DNA of 35,309 bases from Armatimonadota bacterium (GCA_018268335.1 JAFDWT010000051.1:2755-38063); one strand, 5' to 3'. Counted from the first letter of the stretch, positions 16,173 to 23,802 are shown. Notes: generated by a model from the sequence alone, not told the origin. Made by a program: numbers and translations.

Positions 16173-16622
16173 ATGGATCAGCCCAGCGTCGTCGAATTTC
16201 CGGCCGTCTCCCTCGTCTGCGTCGAACGTCAAGCCCAAATGAGTGAGCTGCCGCAGGTCATCCCAGCTGGATTGGACGCCGTCGCCGCCGCCAACAACGG
16301 CCTCAAGCTCGGCCCCCCGCGGGTCTATTACGTCAACTGGTGCGAGGGCCAAGGCGAAATCTGGATCGGTTTCGTCTGCGAGACCGACCTCGAACCAGGT
16401 GAGGGAACGATGAAGAAGGACATCCCCGGTGGAACGGCCATGTTCGCCCGACACGCTGGGCCCTATAACGAACTTACCCGCACCTGGGACGCTGTGCTCG
16501 GTGCCGCGCATGCCCACGAGATGCCGATGACGGGCCTGTCGTGGGAAGACTATGTGGAGCCTGTCGTCCCAACGACGGACGTCTATGTCGAGCTCGCTGT
16601 CTGTGCGGCTAGGGCACAATAG
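16173..16622 (+). CDS. Stand-alone GyrI-like (AraC effector-binding) domain protein
   Basis: The 149-residue cytoplasmic protein shows the SOUL/GyrI-like fold pattern: an N-terminal beta strand, VYYVNWCEGQGEIWIGFVCE, then GGTAMFARHAGPYNELTRTW, typical of the helix and strand around the ligand pocket. Such single-domain proteins bind small amphipathic molecules or, for GyrI itself, DNA gyrase. A similar gene follows 4 bp later, suggesting a tandem pair. Its start sits next to a -10-like GATAAT. The partner or ligand cannot be told from the sequence. Confidence 0.7.
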   Translation: MDQPSVVEFPAVSLVCVERQAQMSELPQVIPAGLDAVAAANNGLKLGPPRVYYVNWCEGQGEIWIGFVCETDLEPGEGTMKKDIPGGTAMFARHAGPYNELTRTWDAVLGAAHAHEMPMTGLSWEDYVEPVVPTTDVYVELAVCAARAQ

Positions 16623-16626
16623 GCGA

Positions 16627-17088
16627 GTGGCAGAGTTTCAGATCGTCGATTACCCGGCCTACACGGGTCTTGTCGCCGGCACGATGTGCGCGCCGGACGC
16701 CCTGGGCAGCGAAATCCCGCGCCTGCTCGGCTTCATCTGGAACTCCAACCCCGAAGCCGAGATGACCGACGCGCCATGTGTTTACTACCTCGAGTGGGAG
16801 GCGCACGCCAAAGTCGAATGCGTCGTGCCCGTCGCCCCCAGCACAGCCCCACAAGGCGGCGCGACGATCAAGGACTTTGCCGCGACATCAGCCTTCATGG
16901 GTGTCCACCAAGGCCACTATCAGACCCTAAAGGACACCTGGACAGAACTCTGGAACGAGGTGGGCCGCCTGGGGCTCCAACCGAGCGGCCCTCCCTGGGA
17001 ACGGTACATGACTGACCCCGAAGAAGAGCCCGACCCCAACAACTGGGTGACCGAGGTCTACGTCCCGGTCACCATCCAGAAGTTCTAG
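16627..17088 (+). CDS. Second GyrI-like domain protein of the tandem pair
   Basis: The 153-residue protein shares the layout of its neighbour: MAEFQIVDYPAYTGLVAGTM, the strand PCVYYLEWEAHAKVECVVPV, then SAFMGVHQGHYQTLKDTWTE and a C-terminal strand VTEVYVPVTI. GTG 16627 starts 4 bp after the previous stop, so the two are an operon and likely arose by duplication. The same fold forms the C-terminal half of the AraC regulator at 276-1151. Its role is unknown; it may be a ligand-binding or gyrase-modulating protein. Confidence 0.7.
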   Translation: MAEFQIVDYPAYTGLVAGTMCAPDALGSEIPRLLGFIWNSNPEAEMTDAPCVYYLEWEAHAKVECVVPVAPSTAPQGGATIKDFAATSAFMGVHQGHYQTLKDTWTELWNEVGRLGLQPSGPPWERYMTDPEEEPDPNNWVTEVYVPVTIQKF

Positions 17089-17098
17089 GCGCGGCGGC

Positions 17099-17851
17099 TC
17101 ACTTGATTCCTAGGCCACCGTCTGCATAAATGACTTGCCCGGTGACAAACGAAGACGCCGGCCCGGCCAAGAATGCGACAACCTCGGCGATCTCATTCGG
17201 CTCGCCGATCCGCCCGAGCGGGATGTTGGTCTTGAAGTTGGTCTCCGCGGTCTCGCGGTCGCCAAAGAGGTCTCCGGCGCCCTCGGTCCAGATCGGCCCC
17301 GGTGCGACGCTGTTCACCCGGATGCCCTTGTCGGCCAACTCCACGGCGGCAGTGCGCGTCAAGGTGTTGACCGCACCCTTGGTCAACGAATAGGCGCTCG
17401 CCCCAGGGAACCCGACTGCATCGACCGTGCTGGAGTTGAACACGATCGAACCACCCTTGTCGCCCATCGCGTTGGCGACGTGTTTCAGGCCGTAGTAGAC
17501 ACCCTTGATGTTGACGTCGATCTGTTCGGCCAAGTCATCGGCCAGTTGCTTACCGATGGCGTTGAAGCGAAACACGCCCGAGTTCAGGAAGGCGACATCG
17601 ACGCGGCCATAGGTCTCCAGCGTCCTGGCGACTAGGTTTTGGACGTCGGACTCGCTAGTGACGTCGGTCTTGACGAACACGGCTTCACCACCATTCGCCT
17701 TGATGTCGTCGACCACGGCCTGACCTTCAGCTTCGCGTCGGCCAGCCACGACGACCTTGGAGCCCTTCTGGGCTAGAAGCTTGGCAGTCGCCTTGCCGAT
17801 GCCGGAGGTCGCGCCAGTGACGATGGAGACGAGTGATTCAAAATCAGCCAT
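17099..17851 (-). CDS. Short-chain dehydrogenase/reductase (SDR)
   Basis: The 250-residue classical SDR has the cofactor motif TGATSGIGKATA (residues 11-22). VVVAGRREAEG follows, with an Arg suggesting NADP preference, then the NSG/NNAG-equivalent stretch AFLNSGVFRF, catalytic Ser in IVFNSSTVDAVG and YxxxK in SAYSLTKGAVN. PGPIWTEGAG and a C-terminal SSFVTGQVIYADGGLGIK complete the family pattern. The substrate is unknown. It is downstream of an ArsR regulator on the same strand, and an 8-bp inverted repeat lies immediately before its ATG, so it is probably repressed by that regulator. Confidence 0.9.
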   Translation of the reverse strand: MADFESLVSIVTGATSGIGKATAKLLAQKGSKVVVAGRREAEGQAVVDDIKANGGEAVFVKTDVTSESDVQNLVARTLETYGRVDVAFLNSGVFRFNAIGKQLADDLAEQIDVNIKGVYYGLKHVANAMGDKGGSIVFNSSTVDAVGFPGASAYSLTKGAVNTLTRTAAVELADKGIRVNSVAPGPIWTEGAGDLFGDRETAETNFKTNIPLGRIGEPNEIAEVVAFLAGPASSFVTGQVIYADGGLGIK

Positions 17852-17854
17852 GAC

Positions 17855-17878
17855 ACATATCGATACTCACCGATATGT
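17855..17878. promoter_or_regulatory. Inverted-repeat operator in front of the SDR gene
   Basis: ACATATCG (17855-17862) and CGATATGT (17871-17878) form a perfect 8-bp inverted repeat with an 8-bp spacer, ending 3 bp before the SDR start codon. On the minus strand it overlaps -10-like TATCGA. ArsR-family operators are AT-rich palindromes in this position; the assignment to the adjacent regulator is inference. Confidence 0.55.
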
Positions 17879-17891
17879 CGTTTTGTTCGGC

Positions 17892-18176
17892 CTATGACAA
17901 AAGTCTCTGTGAAATCTCACGGAGGTACTCGTTGACCGTCTCCTCATTGACCGTCAGCCGCATGAACTTGCCGTCCTTGCACCCGTTGATGAGGCCAGCC
18001 TCGACCAGCTCGCCAACGTGGTGTGAAAACGTGGACTGGGCCACGCCGACGTCCTGGAGCACCGAACTGCATGACACGCCGCCCTCACCCTGCATCTCTC
18101 GGATGCGGGTCAAGATTTCCAGTCGCTTGGGCTCAGCCAGCGCTTTCTGCAACTTGGCCAACTGCTCGGCGTCCAC
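17892..18176 (-). CDS. ArsR-family transcription regulator
   Basis: The ~94-residue winged-helix protein contains [20 protein letters not shown], then a recognition region with VAQSTFSHHVGELVEAGLIN, the ArsR family pattern. A Cys lies in GGVSCSSVL near the recognition helix, but no CxCxxC metal site is present. GTG 18176 is used, with AAAGAAGA upstream. TTG 18197 would add seven residues. Either way the gene starts inside the 3' end of the UvrA N-terminal half (44 or 65 bp overlap). It likely represses the SDR gene that follows 40 bp downstream through the inverted repeat there. Confidence 0.85.
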   Translation of the reverse strand: MDAEQLAKLQKALAEPKRLEILTRIREMQGEGGVSCSSVLQDVGVAQSTFSHHVGELVEAGLINGCKDGKFMRLTVNEETVNEYLREISQRLLS

Positions 18177-20106
18177 TCTTCTTTGGACGTTTTTCAACGG
18201 CCTCCGGGTGCGGACTCACCGCCGCCAGACCTATTGCAGCCAGAGGAGACGGCATCGAAGGCTTGCGTCGCTCTTTCGGGACCTCGATCACTTCCTTCCC
18301 GTTCAGGTAGTCCGCCGTCGGCGACGAACGCTTGATGAACTCCTCAAGCGGCCCCTCGTTGACAATCACACCACCGTGCTCACCCGCACCTGGGCCGATG
18401 TCGATCAACCAGTCAGCCTGGCGCATGGTGTCTTCGTCATGTTCGACAACCAACACCGTGTTGCCGAGGTCGCGGAGCCGCATCAGCGTCTCGATCAGCT
18501 TGTGGTTATCGCGCTGGTGCAGGCCGATGCTGGGTTCGTCCAGCACATAAAGGCAACCCATCAAACCGCTGCCGATCTGCGTGGCCAATCGAATCCGCTG
18601 AGCCTCGCCGCCGGCCAGAGTATTGGCCGACCTGTCCAATGTCAAGTACGCCAACCCGACGTCATTCAGGAACCGTAACCGCTCCAGAATCTCCTTGACC
18701 GCCCGCTCGCCAATAGCCCGCTGGCGCGCGTTCAACTTGGCGTCGAGCCCGTCGAAATAGGCAAACGCCTCCGCTACCGACATGCACGTCACCTCAGCGA
18801 TGTTCTTGGTGGCGATCCGGACGCACAAAGTCTCGGGCTTCAGCCGCTGCCCGTGGCAGACAGGGCACGGCTTGGTGCGCATGTACTGCTCCAAGTCGCG
18901 CTTGATCCACTCGCTTTCCGTCTGGTCGTACTTCTTGCGCAGCACCGCCAGCACGCCGTCCCACTGGCTGGTGAACGTCCTCTCCGTCCGCCCGTAGTTG
19001 GTGATCACCGCCACCGGCTCGGGAAGGCCGTTGAAAACTGCATCGATCGCCTTCTCGTCCAGTGCGCTGAACGGCAGGGAGGCGTCAAAACCGACGGCCC
19101 GGCCGACGGCGTCCAGCACTTGCGGCCACCACTCCTTGACGTCGCCGCTCTTGTAGACAAACGGGGCGATGGCTCCGTCGCGCAACGGCTTGCTCGGATC
19201 GGGCACGACCATGTCGCGGTCAAACTCAGTCCTCGTGCCGAGCCCGGTGCACTCCGGACAAGCCCCGAACGGCGAGTTGAACGAGAACATCCGGGGCTCC
19301 AGCTCCGGCATCGTGAACCCTGACTCTGGGCACGAGTAGTGCTCGCTGAACAGCTCGTCGTGCCAGACGTCGTCCTTCTGGTCCGGTAGCTGGTGGCTCA
19401 ACGTGACCAAGCCCTTTCCCATCTTCAGCGCGGTCTCAATGGAGTCGGCCAGCCGGCGGTCCAGTCCCTCCTTGACCACCAGCCGGTCGACGACCACCTC
19501 GATGGTGTGCTGTTTGTAGCGGTCCATCGGGATGTCGTCGGTCACCTCGTGCATCTCGCCGTCGACACGGACGCGCACGTAGCCGGCTGACTGGATGTCC
19601 TTCAGTTCCTTCTTGTACTCACCCTTCCTCTGCCGGACCACGGGGGACAGAATCTGCAACTTCGCGCCTTCGGGTAGCGCTTTGGCTGCATCGACCACCT
19701 CGTCGGTCGACTGCCGGGTGATCGGCTTGCCGGTCGCCGGTGAATAGGGCACGCCGACACGAGCGAACAAGATGCGCAGATAGTCGTAAATCTCGGTGAC
19801 GGTACCGACCGTCGAGCGCGGGTTCCGGCTCGCCGTCTTCTGGTCGATGCTGACCGCAGGCGAGAGGCCTTCGATGTGGTCGACGTCCGGCTTGTCCATC
19901 TGCCCCAGGAACTGGCGGGCGTACGCGCTCAGGCTCTCGACGTATCTCCGCTGTCCCTCTGCGTAGATCGTCTGGAACGCCAAGCTCGACTTGCCGCTGC
20001 CGCTCAGGCCGGTGATGACGACCAGCTTGTCACGGGGGATCTCCACCGTGATGTTCTTGAGGTTGTTTTCCCGAGCGCCGACGACGACGATCTTGTCCTG
20101 GGCCAC
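18133..20106 (-). CDS. uvrA: UvrA, N-terminal half only (NBD-I subunit of a split UvrA)
   Basis: The 657-residue protein matches the first ATPase module of UvrA with its UvrB-binding and DNA-binding insertions. In order: Walker [10 protein letters not shown] (33-41), [40 protein letters not shown], a zinc-finger region at 259-286, [15 protein letters not shown], the signature [19 protein letters not shown] (497-515), Walker B YVLDEPS (Asp523, Glu524) and VVEHDEDTM. The protein reaches the conserved linker [13 protein letters not shown], but instead of entering NBD-II it runs into ~42 residues of unrelated sequence and stops. That tail overlaps the next gene. The first zinc pair reads CPES, lacking the usual second Cys. 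The GTG start lies 6 nt after TATAAA. The missing half is at 13242-14252. Confidence 0.95.
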   Translation of the reverse strand: MAQDKIVVVGARENNLKNITVEIPRDKLVVITGLSGSGKSSLAFQTIYAEGQRRYVESLSAYARQFLGQMDKPDVDHIEGLSPAVSIDQKTASRNPRSTVGTVTEIYDYLRILFARVGVPYSPATGKPITRQSTDEVVDAAKALPEGAKLQILSPVVRQRKGEYKKELKDIQSAGYVRVRVDGEMHEVTDDIPMDRYKQHTIEVVVDRLVVKEGLDRRLADSIETALKMGKGLVTLSHQLPDQKDDVWHDELFSEHYSCPESGFTMPELEPRMFSFNSPFGACPECTGLGTRTEFDRDMVVPDPSKPLRDGAIAPFVYKSGDVKEWWPQVLDAVGRAVGFDASLPFSALDEKAIDAVFNGLPEPVAVITNYGRTERTFTSQWDGVLAVLRKKYDQTESEWIKRDLEQYMRTKPCPVCHGQRLKPETLCVRIATKNIAEVTCMSVAEAFAYFDGLDAKLNARQRAIGERAVKEILERLRFLNDVGLAYLTLDRSANTLAGGEAQRIRLATQIGSGLMGCLYVLDEPSIGLHQRDNHKLIETLMRLRDLGNTVLVVEHDEDTMRQADWLIDIGPGAGEHGGVIVNEGPLEEFIKRSSPTADYLNGKEVIEVPKERRKPSMPSPLAAIGLAAVSPHPEAVEKRPKKSGRRAVGQVAESAG

Positions 20107-20112
20107 CCGACG

Positions 20113-20141
20113 TTTATACCTCGCATCTAGAACAATGTCTA
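20113..20141 (-). promoter_or_regulatory. Promoter of the UvrA N-terminal gene
   Basis: On the minus strand TAGACA (20136-20141) is separated by 17 bp from TATAAA (20113-20118), which ends 6 nt before the GTG start at 20106. This is a near-consensus sigma-70-type promoter with transcription expected to begin on the start codon. No SOS-type operator is recognised. Confidence 0.6.
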
Positions 20142-20165
20142 CGTAACTGTAGGGGCCCTAATCCC

Positions 20166-20171
20166 CATACT
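20166..20171 (+). promoter_or_regulatory. -10 box of the small lipoprotein gene
   Basis: CATACT ends 6 nt before ATG 20178. It is divergent from the uvrA N-half promoter within a 71-bp gap. No -35 is clear. Confidence 0.35.
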
Positions 20172-20177
20172 GCAAGC

Positions 20178-20288
20178 ATGCGCCGTTTCCTCTTACTGGC
20201 CCTTGTCCTGGCATGTCTGATTGGTTGCGACGCAGTCGGCGGGCACAGCTCGGTCAAGCCCGAAGAGCCACCGGCCCAGTCCAAGTGA
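20178..20288 (+). CDS. Small lipoprotein (36 residues)
   Basis: The frame ATG 20178 to TGA 20286-20288 encodes a typical lipoprotein precursor. A basic start MRRF is followed by a hydrophobic stretch LLLALVLACLIG and a lipobox whose Cys (residue 17, LIGC) would be lipidated. The mature part is only ~20 residues (CDAVGGHSSVKPEEPPAQSK). A -10-like box 6 nt upstream supports expression. Its function is unknown; such short lipoproteins may be membrane or transport accessory peptides. tRNA-His begins 28 bp downstream. Confidence 0.6.
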   Translation: MRRFLLLALVLACLIGCDAVGGHSSVKPEEPPAQSK

Positions 20289-20297
20289 GTCCGGCGG

Positions 20298-20303
20298 TAT
20301 AAT
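20298..20303 (+). promoter_or_regulatory. -10 box of tRNA-His
   Basis: A consensus TATAAT lies 13 nt upstream of the tRNA 5' end (G-1 at 20317). No good -35 is seen. Confidence 0.55.
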
Positions 20304-20316
20304 CTAGGTTCCGGGT

Positions 20317-20393
20317 GGCGGGAGTAGCTCAGTGGTTAGAGCGCCTGACTGTGACTCAGGAGGCCGCGGGTTCAAGTCCCGTTTTCCGCCCCA
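20317..20393 (+). tRNA. tRNA-His (anticodon GTG)
   Basis: The acceptor stem GCGGGAG (20318-20324) pairs with TTTCCGC (20383-20389). The extra G-1 at 20317 opposite C73 (20390) is the hallmark of tRNA-His. CCA is encoded (20391-20393). The anticodon stem CCTGA/TCAGG closes the loop CTGTGAC, with GTG at 20351-20353. A T-rich tract follows but without an obvious hairpin. Confidence 0.96.
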
Positions 20394-20417
20394 TCCCCCT
20401 TTTCTTACCGGCTGTGC

Positions 20418-20423
20418 CATCAT
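20418..20423 (+). promoter_or_regulatory. Weak -10-like box before the secreted-protein gene
   Basis: CATCAT ends 6 nt before ATG 20430, the same spacing seen at several other first genes here. Two mismatches to consensus make it a weak call. Confidence 0.25.
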
Positions 20424-20429
20424 GCCGCT

Positions 20430-20945
20430 ATGTTTGCCGTGTCACTCATCGGCGCACTGGTGCTCGCCACACCCAAACAAGATTCACTCGACCCGCACCT
20501 GGAGCCATTCAAGCCGCTCCTGGGAATGACCTTTAAGGGTGTGTTCAAGAAGAGCACGCCAGAGAACCCGATCATCGACGTCACCCATTGGGAACGGGCG
20601 ATGAACGGCAAGGCCGTCCGGTTCTTCCACTCCGTCAACGACGGTGCCTATGGCGGCGAGACCATTTTCCGCTGGGATCCGGAGAAAAACGCCGTCACCG
20701 GCCACTACTTCACCACCGCCAACTTCATGACCGTCGGCACGGTCACATTTGAGCGCGGGGAACTTCAGTTCCACGACAAAGTGGTCGGCCAGGCAGGTGA
20801 CACTGTCGCGGTGGAAGCGACGATCTCCTTCAACAAGGAAGGGGGCTATACAGTGCGCGCGGACGCCATTACCAAGACAGGCGAGAAGAACTCCCGCGAG
20901 ACGGTCTACAAACCCGACCTGCAGTCTCGGGTTGTCTTCAAGTGA
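20430..20945 (+). CDS. Secreted protein of unknown function
   Basis: The 171-residue protein has an N-terminal signal-like segment (MFAVSLIGALVLATP). A single beta-rich domain follows: LLGMTFKGVFKKSTPENPII, HWERAMNGKAVRFFHSVND, YGGETIFRWDPEKNAVTGHY and later strands. The pattern of a small beta barrel measuring 'how strongly' a starting value is changed recalls DUF1579/lipocalin-like proteins; the 160-residue protein at 31110-31592 may have a related fold. The stop overlaps the GTG of rnhB by 4 bp, so it is cotranscribed with rnhB and yraN. Its function is unknown. Confidence 0.7.
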   Translation: MFAVSLIGALVLATPKQDSLDPHLEPFKPLLGMTFKGVFKKSTPENPIIDVTHWERAMNGKAVRFFHSVNDGAYGGETIFRWDPEKNAVTGHYFTTANFMTVGTVTFERGELQFHDKVVGQAGDTVAVEATISFNKEGGYTVRADAITKTGEKNSRETVYKPDLQSRVVFK

Positions 20946-21547
20946 ATCCAGGGTTGCCGTTCACGCCGGGAGTCGCCGGGGTCGACGAGGCTGGTCGCGG
21001 GCCTCTGGCCGGGCCGGTCGTCGTCGCGGCAGTCGTTTTGTCTGAGGGCTTCGATACGAGTGGCGTCAACGACAGCAAGCAGTTGACCTTGCTCCAACGC
21101 GAGGCGGTTTATGAGCGGATCAAGAGTTCGGCGACGTTCCACGTCGAAGTCGTCGACCCCGCCGACATCGACCGCCACAACATCCTCCGGGCCACCTTGC
21201 TCGCCATGTCGCGTTGCCTCGCCGCGCTGGACCCAGCACCGATCTCGGCGCGCATCGACGGCAACGCCTTTCCACCCGAGCCCTGCTGCCCCTGCGAGAC
21301 CTGGGTGAAAGGCGACGGCCGCGACGCCGCGATCGCCGCCGCCTCGATCCTCGCCAAGGTCACCCGCGACCGCCTCATGGTCTTGGCGGCCTCAGAGTTC
21401 CCAGGCTACGGATTTGAAAGCAACTACGGCTACGCTGCCCCCGACCACCTCGCCGCCCTGCGCGAGCTCGGCCCCTGCCGCATCCACCGCCGCAGCTTCG
21501 AGCCCGTCAAGACGATGGTGAATCAGCCGTGCCTCCTCGACGTCTAG
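20942..21547 (+). CDS. rnhB: Ribonuclease HII
   Basis: The 201-residue protein is the usual length. VDEAGRGPLAGPVVVAAVVL (from residue 14) carries the catalytic Asp-Glu pair of RNase HII. VNDSKQLTLLQRE and the later acidic region VKGDGRDAAIAAASILAKVT are family hallmarks, followed by GYGFESNYGYAAPDHLAAL and a C-terminal HRRSFEPVK. It removes ribonucleotides from DNA and RNA in hybrids. GTG 20942 overlaps the previous stop (GTGA), and its own 3' end overlaps yraN by 19 bp, the common rnhB-yraN arrangement. Confidence 0.95.
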   Translation: MNPGLPFTPGVAGVDEAGRGPLAGPVVVAAVVLSEGFDTSGVNDSKQLTLLQREAVYERIKSSATFHVEVVDPADIDRHNILRATLLAMSRCLAALDPAPISARIDGNAFPPEPCCPCETWVKGDGRDAAIAAASILAKVTRDRLMVLAASEFPGYGFESNYGYAAPDHLAALRELGPCRIHRRSFEPVKTMVNQPCLLDV

Positions 21548-21867
21548 GTGCCGACGCCGAAGACCGGGCGGCGGACTACTTGCTCTCGTTGGGCTACACC
21601 TTGCTCAAGCGCCGGTACAAAGCCCGCCGTGGCGAAATCGACGTCGTCGCCCTGGACGGCGACACAATCGTGTTCGTCGAAGTCAAACACAGGACGACTG
21701 GGTTGGTCGAGCCGGAAGCGACCATTACTGCGACAAAACGCACCCGTCTAGCGGCGGCAGCCAGGCAATACCTGGAGGAAGAGGCGACCCCAGACTTCTA
21801 CGCCCGACATGACCTCGTCGCCATCGACAATGAGGGGCTGAGGCATTACCAGAACGTCTTTCAGTAA
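21529..21867 (+). CDS. yraN: UPF0102/YraN family endonuclease-like protein
   Basis: The 112-residue protein has the YraN pattern: LGADAEDRAADYLLSLGYTL, RRYKARRGEIDVVALDG and TIVFVEVKHR, the D-ExK core of a restriction-endonuclease-like fold. A basic helix region TKRTRLAAAARQYL follows. The biochemical role of the family is still poorly known. GTG 21529 follows GGTGA by 7 nt and overlaps rnhB by 19 bp. The gene is convergent with metG with a 9-bp gap. Confidence 0.9.
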   Translation: MPPRRLGADAEDRAADYLLSLGYTLLKRRYKARRGEIDVVALDGDTIVFVEVKHRTTGLVEPEATITATKRTRLAAAARQYLEEEATPDFYARHDLVAIDNEGLRHYQNVFQ

Positions 21868-21876
21868 GCCAAAAGA

Positions 21877-23802
21877 TCAGTGGACGTTCGAGCCGTCCGG
21901 AGCCTCGTGCTCCGGCTGCAGGAGGATCGCGTTCCCGTCCTCGTCGTCAGCAGCCAGCAGCATCCCCTGCGACTCCAGGCCCATGAGCTTCGCCGGCTTG
22001 AGGTTCGCCACCACGATCACCTGCCGCCCGATCAAGTCCATCGCGGTGTACTTCTTCTTGATACCCGCGATGATCTGCCGCGGCTCGTCGCCGATGCGCA
22101 CTTGGAGCTTCATGAGCTTCTCGCTCCCCTCCACCGGCTCGGCCTCGATGACCCGGCCGACGCGGAGCTGGACTTTCATGAAGTCGGCAAATTCGATGAC
22201 GGCGGGTGCTTCCATGGGCTTCTTCTTCTCTGGTTTGGGTTCGGGCTGCGGCTTGGCAGCGGAGGCGGCGGGCTTGACTTCCAAGCGCGGAAAAACCGGA
22301 ACGGGCTGACCCAGGGCCGTGCCACCTGGCAACGACTCCTCGGTGCCGACCAGCGACCAAGTTAGGGTCGGCGCGACACCCAGCTGGGCAGCCACCGCGT
22401 CGGCGGCGTCAGGCATCATCGGCCGTACCATCGCCTCGGCGGCACGGACACAGGCCAGCATTGAACGGACGACGCCAGGCAAAGCCGGGTCGGCGTTCTT
22501 GGCCAGGGCCCAAGGGGCGCGGACGTCGATGTACTTGTTCAGCCAGCGGATCAGCCCGATGGCCGCATCGGCGGCTTGTTCCAACCGATAGCCGTCCATC
22601 GCCTTCTCGTAGGCCTCTTTTGCGGCAGCAATAGCCATGACCGCCTCCGCCTCGACCGCTTCGGACGGCACGACACCGCCCACGAACTTGTGCGCCATCG
22701 ACAGCGACCGGTTCAGCGCGTTGCCAAAGTCGTTCGCGAGGTCGGCGTTGTAGCGCCGGTCGAACTCGTCGTAGGTGAAGGTCGAGTCGTTCTCAAACCC
22801 CATTGTTGAGACCAGCCAAAACCGCAACGCATCGACGGCCAGAGCGGACGAGATCCCTGCCTTCTCCGAAAACTCGGCCACCAGCGGCAGCGGCTCGACC
22901 GCCGTACCCTTCGACTTGGAAATCTTCTCGCCGCCAAACAGCACCCAGGCGTGGGCGGCGACCACCTTCGGTGGCTCCAGCCCGACACCCATCAGCATCG
23001 CGGGCCACAAGGTGGCGTGGAACCGGGTCAGGATGTCTTTGCCCAGCCATTGCACGTCGGCCGGCCACTTGGAGCCGAAGTCGCCGTCGGGCCAGTCGCA
23101 GCTGGTGATGTAGTTGATGAGCGCGTCGAACCAGACGTAGATGACCTGGCTCTCGTCGCCCGGCACCGGGATGCCCCAGCCGGTGTTCGACCGCGAGATG
23201 CAAACGTCGCGCAGGCCTTGGTTGATGAACGACAGCACCTCGTTCTGCCTGGCCTCCGGCACCACCTTGATCTTGCCCTCAGCATAGGCGGCCAAGAGCG
23301 CATCTTGGAAACCGCTCAGCTTAAAGAAGTAGTTCTGCTCGCTGATCCACCGCACCTCGTTCCCGTCCGGTGATTTGCCGTCAACGAGATCCTCTTCCTT
23401 GAAATAGGTCTCCGTGGTGACGTCGTACCAGCCCTCGTAGGTGCCGGTGTAGATGTGGCCGTTGGCCTGCAATTGACGGAACAGTTCCTGGCTGGCGCGC
23501 ACATGACGTGGTTCGGTGGTGCGCACCAAGTCGTCGTGCGAGACTTTAAGCTCTCGGAAAACATCGACGAACCGGCCGGCGATCTTGTCGACGAAGGCAT
23601 GGGGGTCTTCGCCTGCCCGCTCCGCTGCCTCGCGGATCTTGGTGCCGTTCTCGTCGGTGCCGACTTGGAACCAAACGTCCTCGCCTAGCATCCGGTGGTA
23701 CCGCGCCGTGACGTCGCCCGCCAGGGTCGTCAGCGAGTTGCCGATGTGCAACATGCCGTTGACGTACGGAATGGCGGTCATGATCGTGAAGCGGCGCGAC
23801 AT
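21877..23802 (-). CDS. metG: Methionyl-tRNA synthetase with C-terminal tRNA-binding domain
   Basis: The 641-residue class I synthetase charges tRNA-Met. MSRRFTIMTAIPYVNGML sets the start at ATG 23802. The first ATP signature reads HIGN (residues 19-22) rather than HIGH; the second is KISKS (293-297). The metal-binding knuckle has no cysteines (YDVTTETYFKEEDLVDGKSP), as in the zinc-less subgroup, and QNYFFKLSGFQ follows. The anticodon-binding helical domain precedes a linker rich in Ala, Pro and Lys. The C-terminal ~105 residues (FMKVQLRVGRVIEAEPVEGS onward) are an EMAP-II/Trbp111-like tRNA-binding domain. TACAAT lies 10 nt before the start and no SD is visible. Confidence 0.95.
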   Translation of the reverse strand: MSRRFTIMTAIPYVNGMLHIGNSLTTLAGDVTARYHRMLGEDVWFQVGTDENGTKIREAAERAGEDPHAFVDKIAGRFVDVFRELKVSHDDLVRTTEPRHVRASQELFRQLQANGHIYTGTYEGWYDVTTETYFKEEDLVDGKSPDGNEVRWISEQNYFFKLSGFQDALLAAYAEGKIKVVPEARQNEVLSFINQGLRDVCISRSNTGWGIPVPGDESQVIYVWFDALINYITSCDWPDGDFGSKWPADVQWLGKDILTRFHATLWPAMLMGVGLEPPKVVAAHAWVLFGGEKISKSKGTAVEPLPLVAEFSEKAGISSALAVDALRFWLVSTMGFENDSTFTYDEFDRRYNADLANDFGNALNRSLSMAHKFVGGVVPSEAVEAEAVMAIAAAKEAYEKAMDGYRLEQAADAAIGLIRWLNKYIDVRAPWALAKNADPALPGVVRSMLACVRAAEAMVRPMMPDAADAVAAQLGVAPTLTWSLVGTEESLPGGTALGQPVPVFPRLEVKPAASAAKPQPEPKPEKKKPMEAPAVIEFADFMKVQLRVGRVIEAEPVEGSEKLMKLQVRIGDEPRQIIAGIKKKYTAMDLIGRQVIVVANLKPAKLMGLESQGMLLAADDEDGNAILLQPEHEAPDGSNVH

